DNA from: Cytobacillus sp. FSL H8-0458
Lineage (GTDB): Bacteria > Bacillota > Bacilli > Bacillales > Cytobacillaceae
Length of the DNA stretch: 64,000 nt
NCBI RefSeq assembly: GCF_038002165.1
Contig: NZ_JBBOBR010000001.1
Span: 2,356,001-2,420,000 of the forward strand
Direction of reading: 5' to 3'
Of this stretch, positions 7,534-16,335 are shown in pieces. The number at the start of each line of letters is the position of its first letter. The first letter of the stretch is position 1. The notes under the pieces are model-generated. The model made no database searches, was not told the origin of the DNA, and saw only the letters and a list, made by a program, of their open reading frames with translations. The translations under genes and the position numbers were made by a program.

Positions 7534-10134
7534 TTAATTCTTCAATTTCCTATGCAGCTCATATAATAAATTTAATGCCTGCATTGGCGTCATATCCAGG
7601 ATATCAAGCGCTCTGACTTTATCAATGATCTTCTTTTCTTTAGTGCCTATTGAAGGTTTCTTCACGTCTTCAGGCTCCTCAAAGAAGGATAATTGCGCAG
7701 CAGGCTCTGCAATCTTTTCTGTAGCAGGAATCTCTTTTTTCACTGGATGAGGGTCGTTCGATTCCAGCCCTGTTAAAATTTCATTGGCCCTGACAATCAG
7801 TTCATTCGGCAGCTCCGCAAGCTGGGCAACATGGATTCCGTAACTCTTATCTGCTGCTCCTTCCTTAATTTTATGAAGGAACACAACCCGTCCATTTTGC
7901 TCAACAGCGCTGACATGGATGTTTTTCACTTTTTGCAGTTCTTCTTCGAGCACGGTCAATTCATGGTAGTGGGTGGAAAACAAGGTCTTCGCACCAATCC
8001 GGTTGTGTATATATTCGATGATTGCCTGCGCCAAAGCCATTCCATCATAAGTAGATGTTCCGCGCCCGATTTCATCAAATAAAATTAAACTATTCTGCGT
8101 GGCATTCACAATCGCATTTCTCGCTTCAAGCATCTCGACCATGAACGTACTCTGGCCGGAAATAAGATCATCAGCGGCGCCAATTCTCGTAAATACCTGA
8201 TCGAAAATAGGGAGCACTGCTTCAGCAGCAGGCACATAGCATCCGATTTGCCCTAAAATCGCAGTCAATGCGATTTGACGCATATACGTACTTTTACCGG
8301 ACATATTTGGTCCGGTAATCAGCAGCATTTCCCTGTCCGCATCCATATAACAGTCATTTGGCACATATTCCTGTGCGTTCAGCACCTTTTCAACGACTGG
8401 ATGGCGGCCGTCTTTTATATAAACTCGTCTTTCATTTGAAAAACTTGGCTTTGTATAATGTCTCTGTTCGCTGACAGCGGCGAAGCACTGAAGAACATCC
8501 AGCTCACTAACCGTTTTCGCCAGCTTTTGCAATCTCGGAATATATTCTTTTACATATTCGCGGACATTCGTAAATAATTCATACTCGAGCTCCACACACT
8601 TTTCCTGCGCTTCCAGTATGAGTGCCTCTTTTTCCTTCAATTCAGGCGTAATAAATCGCTCCGCATTGGTAAGGGTCTGCTTGCGCTCATATTGCCCTTC
8701 CTGAAGAAGGTGCAGATTGGCGCGGGTTACTTCGATATAATAGCCAAACACACGATTAAAACCGATTTTTAAAGATTTAATGCCCGTTTTTTCACGTTCC
8801 TGCTTCTCTAGCTGGGCAATCCAGGTCTTCCCGTTTCGGCTGGCATCGCGATAATTATCAAGCTCTTCATGATAGCCGTCCTGAATAATGTTTCCATCCT
8901 TCAAAGACAGCGGCGGATTTTCCATTATGGCGCTTTCCAAAGTATCCGTGACTTCTTCACAGGAATCCAGGCGCTCAGCAAGCCTCGCTGCTTCCTCATT
9001 CGGCAGCTTTGAGACCATTTCTTTTAAAATAGGTATCTGTTGAAGAGATTTCTTCAGCTGTACAAGGTCGCGTGCATTTACATTTCCAAAAGCGACTCTT
9101 CCTGCAAGTCGTTCGAGATCATAGACTTCTTTAAGCTTTTCCCGGATTTCTTCCCGTTCAAAGAAAGAGCCTATCAGCGTTTCAACCAATGAATGACGTC
9201 GCTTGATTTCCTGTTCATCTATAAGCGGCCTGTCGATCCATTGCTTTAATAGACGTCCTCCCATGGCTGTCTTTGTTTCATCGAGGAGCCACAACAGCGA
9301 GCCTTTCTTGCCTTTGCTGCGGATGGTCTCTGTCAGCTCGAGATTCTTTTTTGAGAAATAATCGATTTTCATGTATTGATTTACTTGATAAGTCGCCACT
9401 GTTTGCAGGTGATCCAGACTTCTCTTCTGCGTGCGGTACAGGTAATTAATTAATCTGGAAGATGTTCTCCTTAGCTTGTCCTGATTTAAATTACCCAGAA
9501 GTCCTTCAAAGGAGTCCCGGACTCCGCAATCATCCTCGAATGAAATCGCCATGACAGAGCGTTCTTTCATTCTCCTCTGCCATTCCCCATCAAAGTCGGA
9601 AGAGATGACCACTTCCTTTGCTCCTGACATGGACAGCTCGTTCAAAACCTCATCAAACCCGCTGCTTAACATCGTTACCTTCGTCTCACCTGTGGATAAA
9701 TCATTGGTGGCAAATCCAAAGGTTTCATCTTCAAAAGCAGTAATCGATGCAATGTAGTTGTTTTCTTTTTCCTGAAGACCTTTGCCCTCCATCATAGTTC
9801 CAGGCGTGATAAGCTGAACGACTTCCCGCTTCACAACGCCTTTTGCCTGTTTTGGGTCTTCTGTTTGCTCGCAGATTGCGACTTTGTATCCTTTTTCAAT
9901 CAATTGTTCAATATAAACCGGTGCAGAATGATATGGCACTCCGCACATGGGAATACGTTCTTCCGTGCCTCCCTCGCGGCTGGTTAAAGTGATTTCAAGC
10001 TCCTGTGATGCTTTAAGTGCATCGTCAAAAAACATTTCATAAAAGTCGCCAAGGCGAAAAAATAAAAAGGCATCCTGATATTCTGCCTTTACCCGTAAAT
10101 ATTGCTGTATCATAGGCGTGTATGCTGCTGCCAT
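7534..10134 (-). CDS. mutS: DNA mismatch repair protein MutS
   Basis: MutS binds base mismatches and small loops and recruits MutL. The N-terminal mismatch-reading motif LGDFYEMFF is near residue 30. The ABC-type ATPase has a Walker A motif [13 protein letters not shown] near residue 600 and Walker [25 protein letters not shown] peptide near the C-terminus fits a beta-clamp binding motif. The ATG at 10132-10134 is preferred to an in-frame TTG four codons upstream because GGAGG lies directly before it; this yields 866 residues. It is first gene of the mutS-mutL operon. In B. subtilis cotE is directly upstream; here two genes intervene. Confidence 0.97.
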   Translation of the reverse strand: MAAAYTPMIQQYLRVKAEYQDAFLFFRLGDFYEMFFDDALKASQELEITLTSREGGTEERIPMCGVPYHSAPVYIEQLIEKGYKVAICEQTEDPKQAKGVVKREVVQLITPGTMMEGKGLQEKENNYIASITAFEDETFGFATNDLSTGETKVTMLSSGFDEVLNELSMSGAKEVVISSDFDGEWQRRMKERSVMAISFEDDCGVRDSFEGLLGNLNQDKLRRTSSRLINYLYRTQKRSLDHLQTVATYQVNQYMKIDYFSKKNLELTETIRSKGKKGSLLWLLDETKTAMGGRLLKQWIDRPLIDEQEIKRRHSLVETLIGSFFEREEIREKLKEVYDLERLAGRVAFGNVNARDLVQLKKSLQQIPILKEMVSKLPNEEAARLAERLDSCEEVTDTLESAIMENPPLSLKDGNIIQDGYHEELDNYRDASRNGKTWIAQLEKQEREKTGIKSLKIGFNRVFGYYIEVTRANLHLLQEGQYERKQTLTNAERFITPELKEKEALILEAQEKCVELEYELFTNVREYVKEYIPRLQKLAKTVSELDVLQCFAAVSEQRHYTKPSFSNERRVYIKDGRHPVVEKVLNAQEYVPNDCYMDADREMLLITGPNMSGKSTYMRQIALTAILGQIGCYVPAAEAVLPIFDQVFTRIGAADDLISGQSTFMVEMLEARNAIVNATQNSLILFDEIGRGTSTYDGMALAQAIIEYIHNRIGAKTLFSTHYHELTVLEEELQKVKNIHVSAVEQNGRVVFLHKIKEGAADKSYGIHVAQLAELPNELIVRANEILTGLESNDPHPVKKEIPATEKIAEPAAQLSFFEEPEDVKKPSIGTKEKKIIDKVRALDILDMTPMQALNLLYELHRKLKN

Positions 10135-10177
10135 AAATTCCTCCAACGATCCATAATCTATTATTTTTATAATTTTG

Positions 10178-10198
10178 TTTTAGAGGATTCCTCTAAAA
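10178..10198. promoter_or_regulatory. Perfect 21-bp palindrome in the mutS leader
   Basis: TTTTAGAGGA-T-TCCTCTAAAA has perfect ten-base arms around T10188. It lies between the candidate mutS -10 element (10210-10215) and the start codon, 44 bases before the latter. It could be an operator or an RNA stem in the leader; it lacks the T run needed for a terminator on the mutS strand. Confidence 0.55.
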
Positions 10199-10209
10199 AC
10201 GTCTTTTTC

Positions 10210-10218
10210 ATTATATCA
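10210..10218 (-). promoter_or_regulatory. Extended -10 promoter element of mutSL
   Basis: Read on the minus strand this is TGATATAAT, an exact TGnTATAAT extended -10 element, 76 bases before the mutS start. No good -35 hexamer is seen at the right distance, which is common for extended -10 promoters. Confidence 0.5.
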
Positions 10219-10292
10219 TAGATTATTAGGTGACTCAGATGTGCAATATTTGCCTTGGCTATTTCTTTACTGGTTATTAGGCTTAGAAATAC

Positions 10293-10320
10293 AAAAGCAG
10301 CTCCCAATGGAGAGCTGCCA
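10293..10320 (-). terminator. Terminator of the PH-domain gene
   Basis: On the minus strand GGCAGCTCTCC folds back on GGGAGCTGC (inverted repeat 10297-10318) and is followed by TTTTGT. It starts immediately past the stop codon at 10327. Confidence 0.8.
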
Positions 10321-10326
10321 GGATTC

Positions 10327-10944
10327 TTAGTTATTAATATATTTTTCAAACACATAGCCGAAGTCTTTCACATTGTATTTCTTGCGGCTGTTCATCAGCC
10401 AGTTGAAGGCTGTTTCATTCAATACGCGGAAATTGTCCACTACGTTGGCATCCTGATTGGATACTGACCGTCCAAGGGTGCTTGATGCCAAACTTAGGCT
10501 TTTTTCAGCATATTCCATGGAAACTTCATTTTCGCGGCAGATCTCGGAAATGCGGATCAGGGCTTTATATAAATCTTTCAATTCTTCGATATGCTTTTTA
10601 TGTACGTCGATTGAGAAGGCCTGAGATCCGATCACGAATTTGATTTCCACATCCAAATCAACTGTACCGGCTGTTTCCAGCATAACATTTGAGATTGTGT
10701 ATTCGCGGTAGCTGTAGCGCTTTAGAGTGCGTTTTTTGCTGACTGCACTGGTTCCATCCAGATGAATAAGCGCCTTATTGGTAAAGCAATATTCATCGGA
10801 TTTGGACTTGATCAGGAAATAGATTTTCTCATTATCTTCGTGCAGGACATAATCATCAGCATCGACTTTGTCATAATCAGCCGGGTGAATGACGCTTCCC
10901 ACATCACTTAATCCCAGCACATCAGAAGCAACCTTTTTAAACAT
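10327..10944 (-). CDS. Bacterial PH-domain protein, YvbH-like
   Basis: The 205-residue protein resembles B. subtilis YvbH over its whole length. The N-terminal two thirds match a bacterial pleckstrin-homology-like domain (KSDEYCFTNKALIHLDG, then SKKRTLKRYSY), followed by a helical C-terminal part ending VFEKYINN. No signal peptide or membrane segment is seen, so it is probably cytoplasmic. The biochemical role of this family is not established. The ATG at 10942-10944 is chosen over a GTG two codons upstream because AAAGG is ten bases away and the homologue also starts MFKK. It has its own terminator and lies between mutS and the VOC gene, a place not occupied by this gene in B. subtilis. Confidence 0.85.
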   Translation of the reverse strand: MFKKVASDVLGLSDVGSVIHPADYDKVDADDYVLHEDNEKIYFLIKSKSDEYCFTNKALIHLDGTSAVSKKRTLKRYSYREYTISNVMLETAGTVDLDVEIKFVIGSQAFSIDVHKKHIEELKDLYKALIRISEICRENEVSMEYAEKSLSLASSTLGRSVSNQDANVVDNFRVLNETAFNWLMNSRKKYNVKDFGYVFEKYINN

Positions 10945-11034
10945 AAACACTCAACCTTTCTATATTCATTTTACTACTTTGCTATTTTAACATATTCAGG
11001 AAAACATGGCTTTATCATCTTAAAAATAATACGG

Positions 11035-11060
11035 AAAAGCTCCCGGCAAACCGGAAGCTT
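11035..11060 (-). terminator. Terminator of the VOC-family gene
   Basis: The ten-base inverted repeat 11037-11046 / 11051-11060 (AAGCTTCCGG read on the minus strand) with a 4-base loop directly follows, and slightly overlaps, the stop codon of the gene; TTTTCC follows on the minus strand. Confidence 0.8.
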
Positions 11061-12109
11061 CATATACCCGGGGTATTCATCAATACAATCGGCCATCCAT
11101 CGGGATCTTCAAACGTCAATCCGCCTCTCCCCCAATAAGGGTTATTCGGCTCTGTTTCCAAATATCCAAAAGCAGCAAGCCTGTCGGCAATGTTATCTCT
11201 CTCCAGACGATCTCCCACATAAAAGACTAATAGATGCTCTTTTGTGGGCCGAGGAATCTCTATCCTTATCTTGGATTGAGTAAATTCAAGATGGTATTGG
11301 CTGTCAGGCAGACCGATCATGATCCCATCATAGCCTTCATGATTCCAAAACTCGCCGACTCTCTTCAGACCCAATCCTTTTTCGTAAAAGGCAATAAGTT
11401 TATCAAGCTGATTTGTCGGACGTGCAATGCGAAATTGCACAGCCGGGATGCTCCCGTCCCATTCCTTTCTCACAATCACTTCGTATGGATAATCCTGATG
11501 CTTAAACCTTGCATCCCTTTCTCCTGATGCAAATATTTTAACAGGAGAAATAACGGCAGCCTTTTCAGTTGGATACCAATTCCGTCCCTCCTTCACCAGG
11601 ACAAAAACTCCTTTTCTGTCCCCGTAAAAGGCAAACATCTCACTGGAATCCAATTGTTCATTTTTCAGGTACTGATCTAATTCCTGCTCCATTGCAGCAA
11701 CATCATTAACAGGCAAACCAACTTCGCCGACATCATGCCATTGGATCCCCTTCTTTTTTATTCCCTCTAAAGGACGCTCCAGCACCTCCAGAATATTTCC
11801 GTCCGGATCGATAAAATATGCCTGCTTGCCTTTCCAAAACATGCTGTACTCGCCTTTCTGATTTGGAAGCAGCACACTTTCAGCCCCTAACTTCTGAAAC
11901 ATATGATCAAAGTATTCGGCATTGGTCCGGAAACACACATGGTAATAAGGAATCGCATCACTTTTTTCAAAAAGCAGTTTTGTTGTGCCGGCGATAATCG
12001 TAAAATAACTCTCAGTTTCCGCCAGCAGCTCCATTTCCAGCACATTTGTATAGAATTCTTTCATCCTGTGCATATCATGGCACTTTAAATTCAATTGAAA
12101 TATTTTCAT
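11060..12109 (-). CDS. Tandem VOC (glyoxalase/bleomycin-resistance-like) protein
   Basis: The 349-residue protein carries two vicinal-oxygen-chelate units. The first, about residues 1-115, starts with LNLKCHDMHRMKEFYTNVL and ends with FIDPDGNILEVLERP; the second, about 215-345, starts with VQFRIARPTNQLDKLIAFYEKGLGL and ends with FEDPDGWPIVLMN. Each DPDG strand with its following E or I is typical of the fold. A linker region at 120-205 is less clear. VOC proteins include glyoxalases, dioxygenases and resistance proteins; the paired metal ligands are not well enough resolved here to assign a reaction. ATG start. Single gene with its own terminator. Confidence 0.82.
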   Translation of the reverse strand: MKIFQLNLKCHDMHRMKEFYTNVLEMELLAETESYFTIIAGTTKLLFEKSDAIPYYHVCFRTNAEYFDHMFQKLGAESVLLPNQKGEYSMFWKGKQAYFIDPDGNILEVLERPLEGIKKKGIQWHDVGEVGLPVNDVAAMEQELDQYLKNEQLDSSEMFAFYGDRKGVFVLVKEGRNWYPTEKAAVISPVKIFASGERDARFKHQDYPYEVIVRKEWDGSIPAVQFRIARPTNQLDKLIAFYEKGLGLKRVGEFWNHEGYDGIMIGLPDSQYHLEFTQSKIRIEIPRPTKEHLLVFYVGDRLERDNIADRLAAFGYLETEPNNPYWGRGGLTFEDPDGWPIVLMNTPGI

Positions 12110-12235
12110 CCTCGCCTCTCCCCTTTACATCCTATAATTCCATTCTAAGGAAATGCTCTTCTAAAGGATTCAGACTAAAGATGGAAGGTGCTGTCGTTAT
12201 TTCGCTTGATTTTGGCTGACCGTATGAAAATATAA

Positions 12236-12268
12236 AAAGAAAAACTAGGAAGCAAAACCTCCTAGTTT
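12236..12268 (-). terminator. Terminator of cotE
   Basis: A stem of nine pairs (AAACTAGGA 12242-12250 with TCCTAGTTT 12260-12268), 9-base loop, then TTTTTCTTTTTA on the minus strand. It begins directly after the cotE stop codon. Confidence 0.85.
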
Positions 12269-12272
12269 GTCA

Positions 12273-12818
12273 TTACTCTTCTTCAGTTCCCACCAGAAAA
12301 TCCGGATTTAAATCCTCGAATTCTTCATCTTCCACATCAAGTCCCCAAGCGTCATCATCACATTCGCATTTGTCTGGGTAAACAGCTACACAAACTTTTG
12401 TTTCGCCGATCACCTCGACCATGAACTCTCTTTCCACTGTGACGATGATTTTGTTGCCGTTTGGAGAAATGACAGCTTCACAGCAGCTCGGCTGCTGCAG
12501 AACACGGGCGATGACATCATGGTCATCCAGACAGTCCGGATCACGGTACTTCAATTTAATGACATCTTTATACTCAACCCGTTCGGTAACAACTTCAGTT
12601 TTTGTATTATTGTTAAAAGAGTACCAAACGTTAATGTCATAATGGCCGCAGATTTCCACTGTTTTTCCGGCTTTTTTCGCCTCGTACGTATGGTTTATGA
12701 TCCAGCAGCCAAGTATGCTTGACGGATGGTGTGACGGGCAGATCGTATGATTGGACTGTGTGAATTTACGTCCTTTCGCAACGACCGCTTTCGTTATAAT
12801 CTCTCTGTAATCTCCCAT
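12273..12818 (-). CDS. cotE: Outer spore coat morphogenetic protein CotE
   Basis: CotE is the mother-cell protein that organises assembly of the outer spore coat. The 181-residue product equals B. subtilis CotE in length and shares [18 protein letters not shown] at the start, [32 protein letters not shown], and an acidic tail ending NPDFLVG. Several extra cysteines ([16 protein letters not shown]) are visible compared with the B. subtilis protein. The ATG at 12816-12818 with GAGGAGG ten bases upstream is preferred to an ATG ten codons earlier, which would encode the ribosome site itself. In B. subtilis cotE is read from sigma-E and then sigma-K promoters. Divergent from the three-gene cluster at 13126-14254. 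Confidence 0.96.
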   Translation of the reverse strand: MGDYREIITKAVVAKGRKFTQSNHTICPSHHPSSILGCWIINHTYEAKKAGKTVEICGHYDINVWYSFNNNTKTEVVTERVEYKDVIKLKYRDPDCLDDHDVIARVLQQPSCCEAVISPNGNKIIVTVEREFMVEVIGETKVCVAVYPDKCECDDDAWGLDVEDEEFEDLNPDFLVGTEEE

Positions 12819-12850
12819 TGCGAGCGAACCCTCCTCATTCATTTTCAATT

Positions 12851-12879
12851 CATCCTATGCGGGATATTAGACTAGTGTG
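12851..12879 (-). promoter_or_regulatory. Candidate sigma-K promoter of cotE
   Basis: On the minus strand CACA (12876-12879), a 16-bp spacer and CATAGGATG (12851-12859) match the sigma-K pattern mACm-N16-CATAnnnTA with one mismatch. The predicted start lies about 25 bases before the cotE ATG. This agrees with the known late expression of cotE. Confidence 0.5.
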
Positions 12880-13068
12880 CGATAATTTTTATGAATGTTA
12901 GGCAAAAGTATTGGCATGATTTATAGTATGCCGGAAGCGGGCGAATGTTCCGGTCTGATCAAATCCCTCAGGAGAATAATATATGTAAAATGCCTGCCTT
13001 AAGCAGATTACTCTACTCCACAATAGGTAAGTAATTGAAAAATGCACGTTTGTCCTATTACACCAGCG

Positions 13069-13098
13069 GAGACAGCTTGGCTAATGAATCAATATAAT
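13069..13098 (+). promoter_or_regulatory. Candidate promoter of the plus-strand cluster beside cotE
   Basis: A perfect TATAAT at 13093-13098 lies about 15 bases before the ribosome site of the first gene. The best -35 is GAGACA at 13069-13074 with an 18-bp spacer, which is weak. No convincing sporulation-sigma promoter was found, so the sigma factor is undecided. Confidence 0.35.
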
Positions 13099-13125
13099 AA
13101 ACTATCGATAAGGAGGTGAACAGGA

Positions 13126-13500
13126 ATGGCAGACAAGGAGAACTCCAGCTATAAAGTTTCAATCAATGGAAAAGAGCTGACAGGGGAAGAAGCAAAACAA
13201 TACGCGGAACAAATGGTTGCCAAATTTACTGAGTCATTGGGCGGAATTTATACAAAAGGATTAGAAAAAATTCAGTCTGAAGAGTTAAAAGGAAATCTAA
13301 TGGAATCTCTTAAGCCATTGAAAAACTTGGAAGGACTCTTCGCAAAAAATTCCTCCGGGATCGGGAATATGATTCCTGCATTAAAAAATCTGCTGCCTGT
13401 TGTGGAAACATCCGATGATTATAAACAGGTGAAACTATCTGTAAACGGTAAGAAGCTTCTGGATTTAGATCTTTCCGACATGATGAAGAAAGATTCATAA
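13126..13500 (+). CDS. Unrecognised 124-residue protein, first gene of cotE-adjacent cluster
   Basis: I do not recognise a family. The gene has a near-ideal ribosome site AAGGAGGTGA six bases before the ATG and conventional codon use, so it is very probably real. The protein is charged and soluble-looking: no signal peptide and no membrane segment. The N-terminal YKVSINGKELTG and the C-terminal VKLSVNGKKLLDLD are similar to each other and could be two related strands or hairpins framing a helical middle (about residues 20-95). It is followed after 43 bases by the second gene on the same strand, with no terminator between, so it is probably cotranscribed. Its position opposite cotE suggests, without proving, a link to sporulation. 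Confidence 0.75.
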   Translation: MADKENSSYKVSINGKELTGEEAKQYAEQMVAKFTESLGGIYTKGLEKIQSEELKGNLMESLKPLKNLEGLFAKNSSGIGNMIPALKNLLPVVETSDDYKQVKLSVNGKKLLDLDLSDMMKKDS

Positions 13501-13543
13501 TCTGGACAACAGCCACTTCAATCAATTGAAGGAGGTGAAAACC

Positions 13544-13840
13544 ATGCTATCAAGATGCTATGACGATTACGAAAATGACAATAGCGTATTGCCAAGCGGA
13601 GGAGCAGTAAATGGAGCAGACAGCGGCAACGAAGCTGAAGCTTTTACTTTCGCTGCACAAGCCAACCTTCCGCAAACAAACCTGAACGGCCAATTGCCGA
13701 TTTCAGGAGGCGGATTTGCTGTCAATGCTGCACTGATCAACATTCCGATTCTTTCAGCTCAATACAACATTGCAAATGGAGGAGACTCCACAGCTATTTC
13801 TGTTAACACTACAACTCAGCAGCAAAGCAATAAAGCGTAA
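13544..13840 (+). CDS. Unrecognised Asn/Gly/Ala-rich 98-residue protein
   Basis: No family recognised. The ATG at 13544 has GGAGGTGA five bases upstream; an ATG six codons earlier would include the ribosome site and is rejected. After a short acidic N-terminus (CYDDYENDN) the protein becomes rich in Ala, Asn, Gly, Gln and aliphatic residues, with LNGQLPISGGGFAVNAALIN, IPILSAQYNIANGG and a polar tail VNTTTQQQSNKA. There is no cleavable signal peptide or hydrophobic helix long enough to span a membrane. The composition suggests a beta-rich, possibly self-associating structural protein, as in small spore coat or exosporium proteins; this is inference. It lies between two genes of the same orientation, each with its own strong ribosome site. 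Confidence 0.7.
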   Translation: MLSRCYDDYENDNSVLPSGGAVNGADSGNEAEAFTFAAQANLPQTNLNGQLPISGGGFAVNAALINIPILSAQYNIANGGDSTAISVNTTTQQQSNKA

Positions 13841-13903
13841 TATAAATAAAGCAATTTTTCTATGCAGAGTCTTACAATGTCCAAAAAGAAGGGAGGGAGT
13901 ACC

Positions 13904-14254
13904 ATGCTAAGTCAAAATATGCAAAAGCTGGATCTGGATCCGGAAGTCCTCAAGCAGCTGGGTATTCCAAAAGAGTTTATTGATATGGCTGCAGAAGCCG
14001 GAATACCTTCAATCAATAACCATGCTGCCGGCGGAAAGGGCGGACGGGCTATTAATCTCACATATGTGGATAATTACTCGACATTGCTCCTTGTATATAC
14101 TTTTCTTCTTAACTTTTTGGACAAAAAGTCTGATGATGCAGGAACTAAAATGCTCAATCAATCCTTGTTGTCGACATTAAATGCTGCGATTATTGAACAG
14201 CAGGAGTATAGAAAAGAATTTTTAAAGGCAGTAGAACTATTGCGAAACCAATAA
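13904..14254 (+). CDS. Unrecognised 116-residue protein, third gene of cotE-adjacent cluster
   Basis: No family recognised. GGGAGGGAG precedes the ATG at 13904 by a few bases; the longer in-frame ATG at 13862 lacks a ribosome site. The N-terminal half has a short helical segment (LDLDPEVLKQLGIPKEFIDMAAEAG) and a Gly-rich turn (AAGGKGGRAINL). The C-terminal half is strongly helical, with a hydrophobic stretch (YSTLLLVYTFLLNFLD) too short and too interrupted to be a confident membrane segment, then a long amphipathic helix to the end. It follows the second gene by 63 bases. A run of ten C begins five bases after its stop, and a shared hairpin at 14313-14346 may end the transcript. Confidence 0.7.
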   Translation: MLSQNMQKLDLDPEVLKQLGIPKEFIDMAAEAGIPSINNHAAGGKGGRAINLTYVDNYSTLLLVYTFLLNFLDKKSDDAGTKMLNQSLLSTLNAAIIEQQEYRKEFLKAVELLRNQ

Positions 14255-14258
14255 ATGG

Positions 14259-14268
14259 CCCCCCCCCC
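14259..14268. repeat. C10 homopolymer
   Basis: Ten consecutive C lie just past the stop codon of the third cluster gene. Such a run is rare in low-GC DNA and is prone to slippage or to assembly error in its exact length. Confidence 0.8.
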
Positions 14269-14312
14269 ACAACCCATGGCCAATACCAATTCCTCCCTTA
14301 AATATAGAGCGT

Positions 14313-14347
14313 AAAAAACACCCTGCACTAACTGGTGCAGGGTGTTT
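14313..14347 (-). terminator. Terminator of miaB-ricA, possibly bidirectional
   Basis: A 12-bp stem (14317-14328 with 14335-14346, core CACCCTGCAC) and 6-base loop, with six A on the left so that the minus-strand transcript ends in a T run. On the plus strand TTTCGGTTT follows, so it may also end the cotE-adjacent cluster transcript. Confidence 0.88.
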
Positions 14348-14359
14348 CGGTTTCTGTAA

Positions 14360-14785
14360 TTAATGTGAACAGCTGCTGTTCTTGATCTTTGATCCCGTTT
14401 CACCGCTCAGCAAATCTCCGCCTGTAGTAGTAATGACTTCGTCTGTTACTGTGTTGGAAATCGTATTTGCTACAATTTGAAGCAATTCATTAACATCCAC
14501 CTGGGATTGCTTGAATTCCTGTACAACAGGAATCTCGTCCAGCTGCTGCTCCAATTTGGCTATTTTTTCTTCCGTTTTCTTTAATGCTTCAGCTTTTCCA
14601 TAATGCTGAAGATTGACAGCCTGCTTTTGAAGTCCTTTGATGGCTGTAATGGTAGCACTAACCTTTTCATTATCATTTATTTGTGCTTCTGCACGTTTGA
14701 AGAAATCCACTTCTTCTGTCTCTGCAATCATACGTGCCAAATCCTTCGCACGTTCAACAATCTCGTTCTTTGTGTATTTAGCCAT
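14360..14785 (-). CDS. ricA: RicA (YmcA), subunit of the Y-complex
   Basis: RicA together with RicT (YaaT) and RicF (YlbF) forms an iron-sulfur-containing complex that acts with RNase Y in mRNA maturation and influences competence, sporulation and biofilm formation in B. subtilis. The 141-residue product matches YmcA: EEVDFFKRAEAQIN near residue 24, LQKQAVNLQHY, and a C-terminal GGDLLSGETGSK before NSSCSH with the conserved cysteine. The ATG overlaps the miaB stop codon in TAATG, indicating translational coupling. Its partner RNase Y is encoded nearby at 22132-23697. Confidence 0.93.
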   Translation of the reverse strand: MAKYTKNEIVERAKDLARMIAETEEVDFFKRAEAQINDNEKVSATITAIKGLQKQAVNLQHYGKAEALKKTEEKIAKLEQQLDEIPVVQEFKQSQVDVNELLQIVANTISNTVTDEVITTTGGDLLSGETGSKIKNSSCSH

Positions 14786-16335
14786 TACTGATTCACCTCA
14801 ACCGCATCTAGTTCTTCAACCATTTCTCCGTTTAGGGACCATGTTTTTGCATCGGTTACTTTTACTTTTACAATTTTGCCGATCGCTGTTTTTGGCCCCT
14901 TAAAGTTTACAAGCTTGTTCTTTCTTGTGTATCCTGCAAGAATTTCAGGATTGTTCTTGCTTTCCCCTTCCACAAGAACTTCGACAGTCTGGCCTTTATA
15001 TTGTTTCATTGCCTCTGCGGATAATTCATTTACAACTGCATTCAGGCGCTGAAGGCGCTCTTTCTTTACTTCCATTGGAACGTTATCCACCATTTTGGCG
15101 GCTGGTGTACCTTCACGTGGTGAGTAAATGAACGTATAAGCGGCTTCGAAGCCTACCTCCCTGTATAGGGAAATTGTTTCTTCAAATTGTTCTTCTGTCT
15201 CATTAGGATAGCCCACAATGATATCAGTTGTGAAAGTTGCCTCTGGAATAGCCGCTTTAATTTTGCGAACCAGCTCCAAATATTGTTCTCTTGTATATTT
15301 ACGTGCCATGATTTTCAGGACATCCGTAGAACCGGATTGAACCGGAAGATGAATGTGTTCTACCAGATTTCCGCCCTTCGCAAGCACTTCAATCAGATGA
15401 TCATCAAAATCGCGCGGATGGCTGGTTGTAAAACGTACGCGCGGAATATCGATTTTGCGCATTTCATCCATCAAGTCGCCAAGGCCATATTTCATATCCT
15501 CAAAATCTTTTCCATATGCGTTTACGTTTTGCCCTAGGAGGGTAATTTCCTGATAGCCCTGTGCCGCTAACTGGCGAACTTCCTGAATGATGTCCTCAGG
15601 ACGTCTGCTACGCTCTTTTCCGCGTGTATAAGGAACGATGCAGTATGTGCAGAATTTATCACAGCCGTACATAATGTTAACCCATGCTTTAATATTCCCG
15701 CGGCGCACTTTTGGAAGGTTTTCAATTACATCCCCTTCCTTAGACCATACTTCAATAACCATTTCCTTTGACATATAGGCTTCTTGAAGAATGTTAGGAA
15801 GACGGTGGATGTTGTGTGTTCCAAAAATCATATCTACCTGGTTATATGTTTTAAGAATCTTGTTAACAACCGATTCTTCCTGGGACATACATCCGCAGAC
15901 CCCAATTAGAAGATCCGGTTTTTCTTTTTTTAAATGTTTAAGATGACCAAGTTCTCCAAAAACTTTATTCTCGGCATTTTCCCGGATGGCACATGTATTA
16001 AGCAAAATGACGTTCGCATCTTCCACTGAGTCTGTAGGCTCATAGCCAAGACCAAGGAAAATGCCGGCCATTACTTCGGTATCATGCTCGTTCATCTGGC
16101 AGCCGTATGTGCGGATATAGAATTTGCGGCCATTTCCCATGCCATGAAATTCTTCAGGGATGTTAAAATCTTTATGATATTTTACTTCTTCTTTACCGCG
16201 TTTTTTCGCTTCCTTTAAGGAAGGTGCAGTGTAAACAGTTTCAAAGTATTTGCTGTAATCTTTTACGGATTTTTTGTCCGAAGGATTTGCTGTTTGCACT
16301 TGCTGGCTTTCTAATCGTTGTTTTTCGTTCATCAT
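14785..16335 (-). CDS. miaB: tRNA-2-methylthio-N6-dimethylallyladenosine synthase MiaB
   Basis: MiaB adds a methylthio group at C2 of i6A37 in tRNA, acting on the product of MiaA. The 516-residue enzyme has the N-terminal UPF0004 domain with three cluster cysteines (YGCQMNEHD near residue 80, [20 protein letters not shown]), the radical SAM motif [16 protein letters not shown] near residue 224, and a C-terminal TRAM domain ([10 protein letters not shown]). The length, with an N-terminal extension, is that of the Bacillus enzyme. ATG start with AGGGGATAA just upstream; a second ATG follows immediately. Cotranscribed with ricA. Confidence 0.96.
   Translation of the reverse strand: MMNEKQRLESQQVQTANPSDKKSVKDYSKYFETVYTAPSLKEAKKRGKEEVKYHKDFNIPEEFHGMGNGRKFYIRTYGCQMNEHDTEVMAGIFLGLGYEPTDSVEDANVILLNTCAIRENAENKVFGELGHLKHLKKEKPDLLIGVCGCMSQEESVVNKILKTYNQVDMIFGTHNIHRLPNILQEAYMSKEMVIEVWSKEGDVIENLPKVRRGNIKAWVNIMYGCDKFCTYCIVPYTRGKERSRRPEDIIQEVRQLAAQGYQEITLLGQNVNAYGKDFEDMKYGLGDLMDEMRKIDIPRVRFTTSHPRDFDDHLIEVLAKGGNLVEHIHLPVQSGSTDVLKIMARKYTREQYLELVRKIKAAIPEATFTTDIIVGYPNETEEQFEETISLYREVGFEAAYTFIYSPREGTPAAKMVDNVPMEVKKERLQRLNAVVNELSAEAMKQYKGQTVEVLVEGESKNNPEILAGYTRKNKLVNFKGPKTAIGKIVKVKVTDAKTWSLNGEMVEELDAVEVNQ

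Noticed and set aside
10167-10355. 62-residue minus-strand open frame upstream of mutS
   Set aside because: It spans the terminator of the PH-domain gene and the mutS promoter and palindrome, and has no ribosome site.
13862-13903. Longer start for the third cotE-adjacent gene
   Set aside because: The upstream ATG has no ribosome site, while GGGAGGGAG sits directly before the ATG at 13904.
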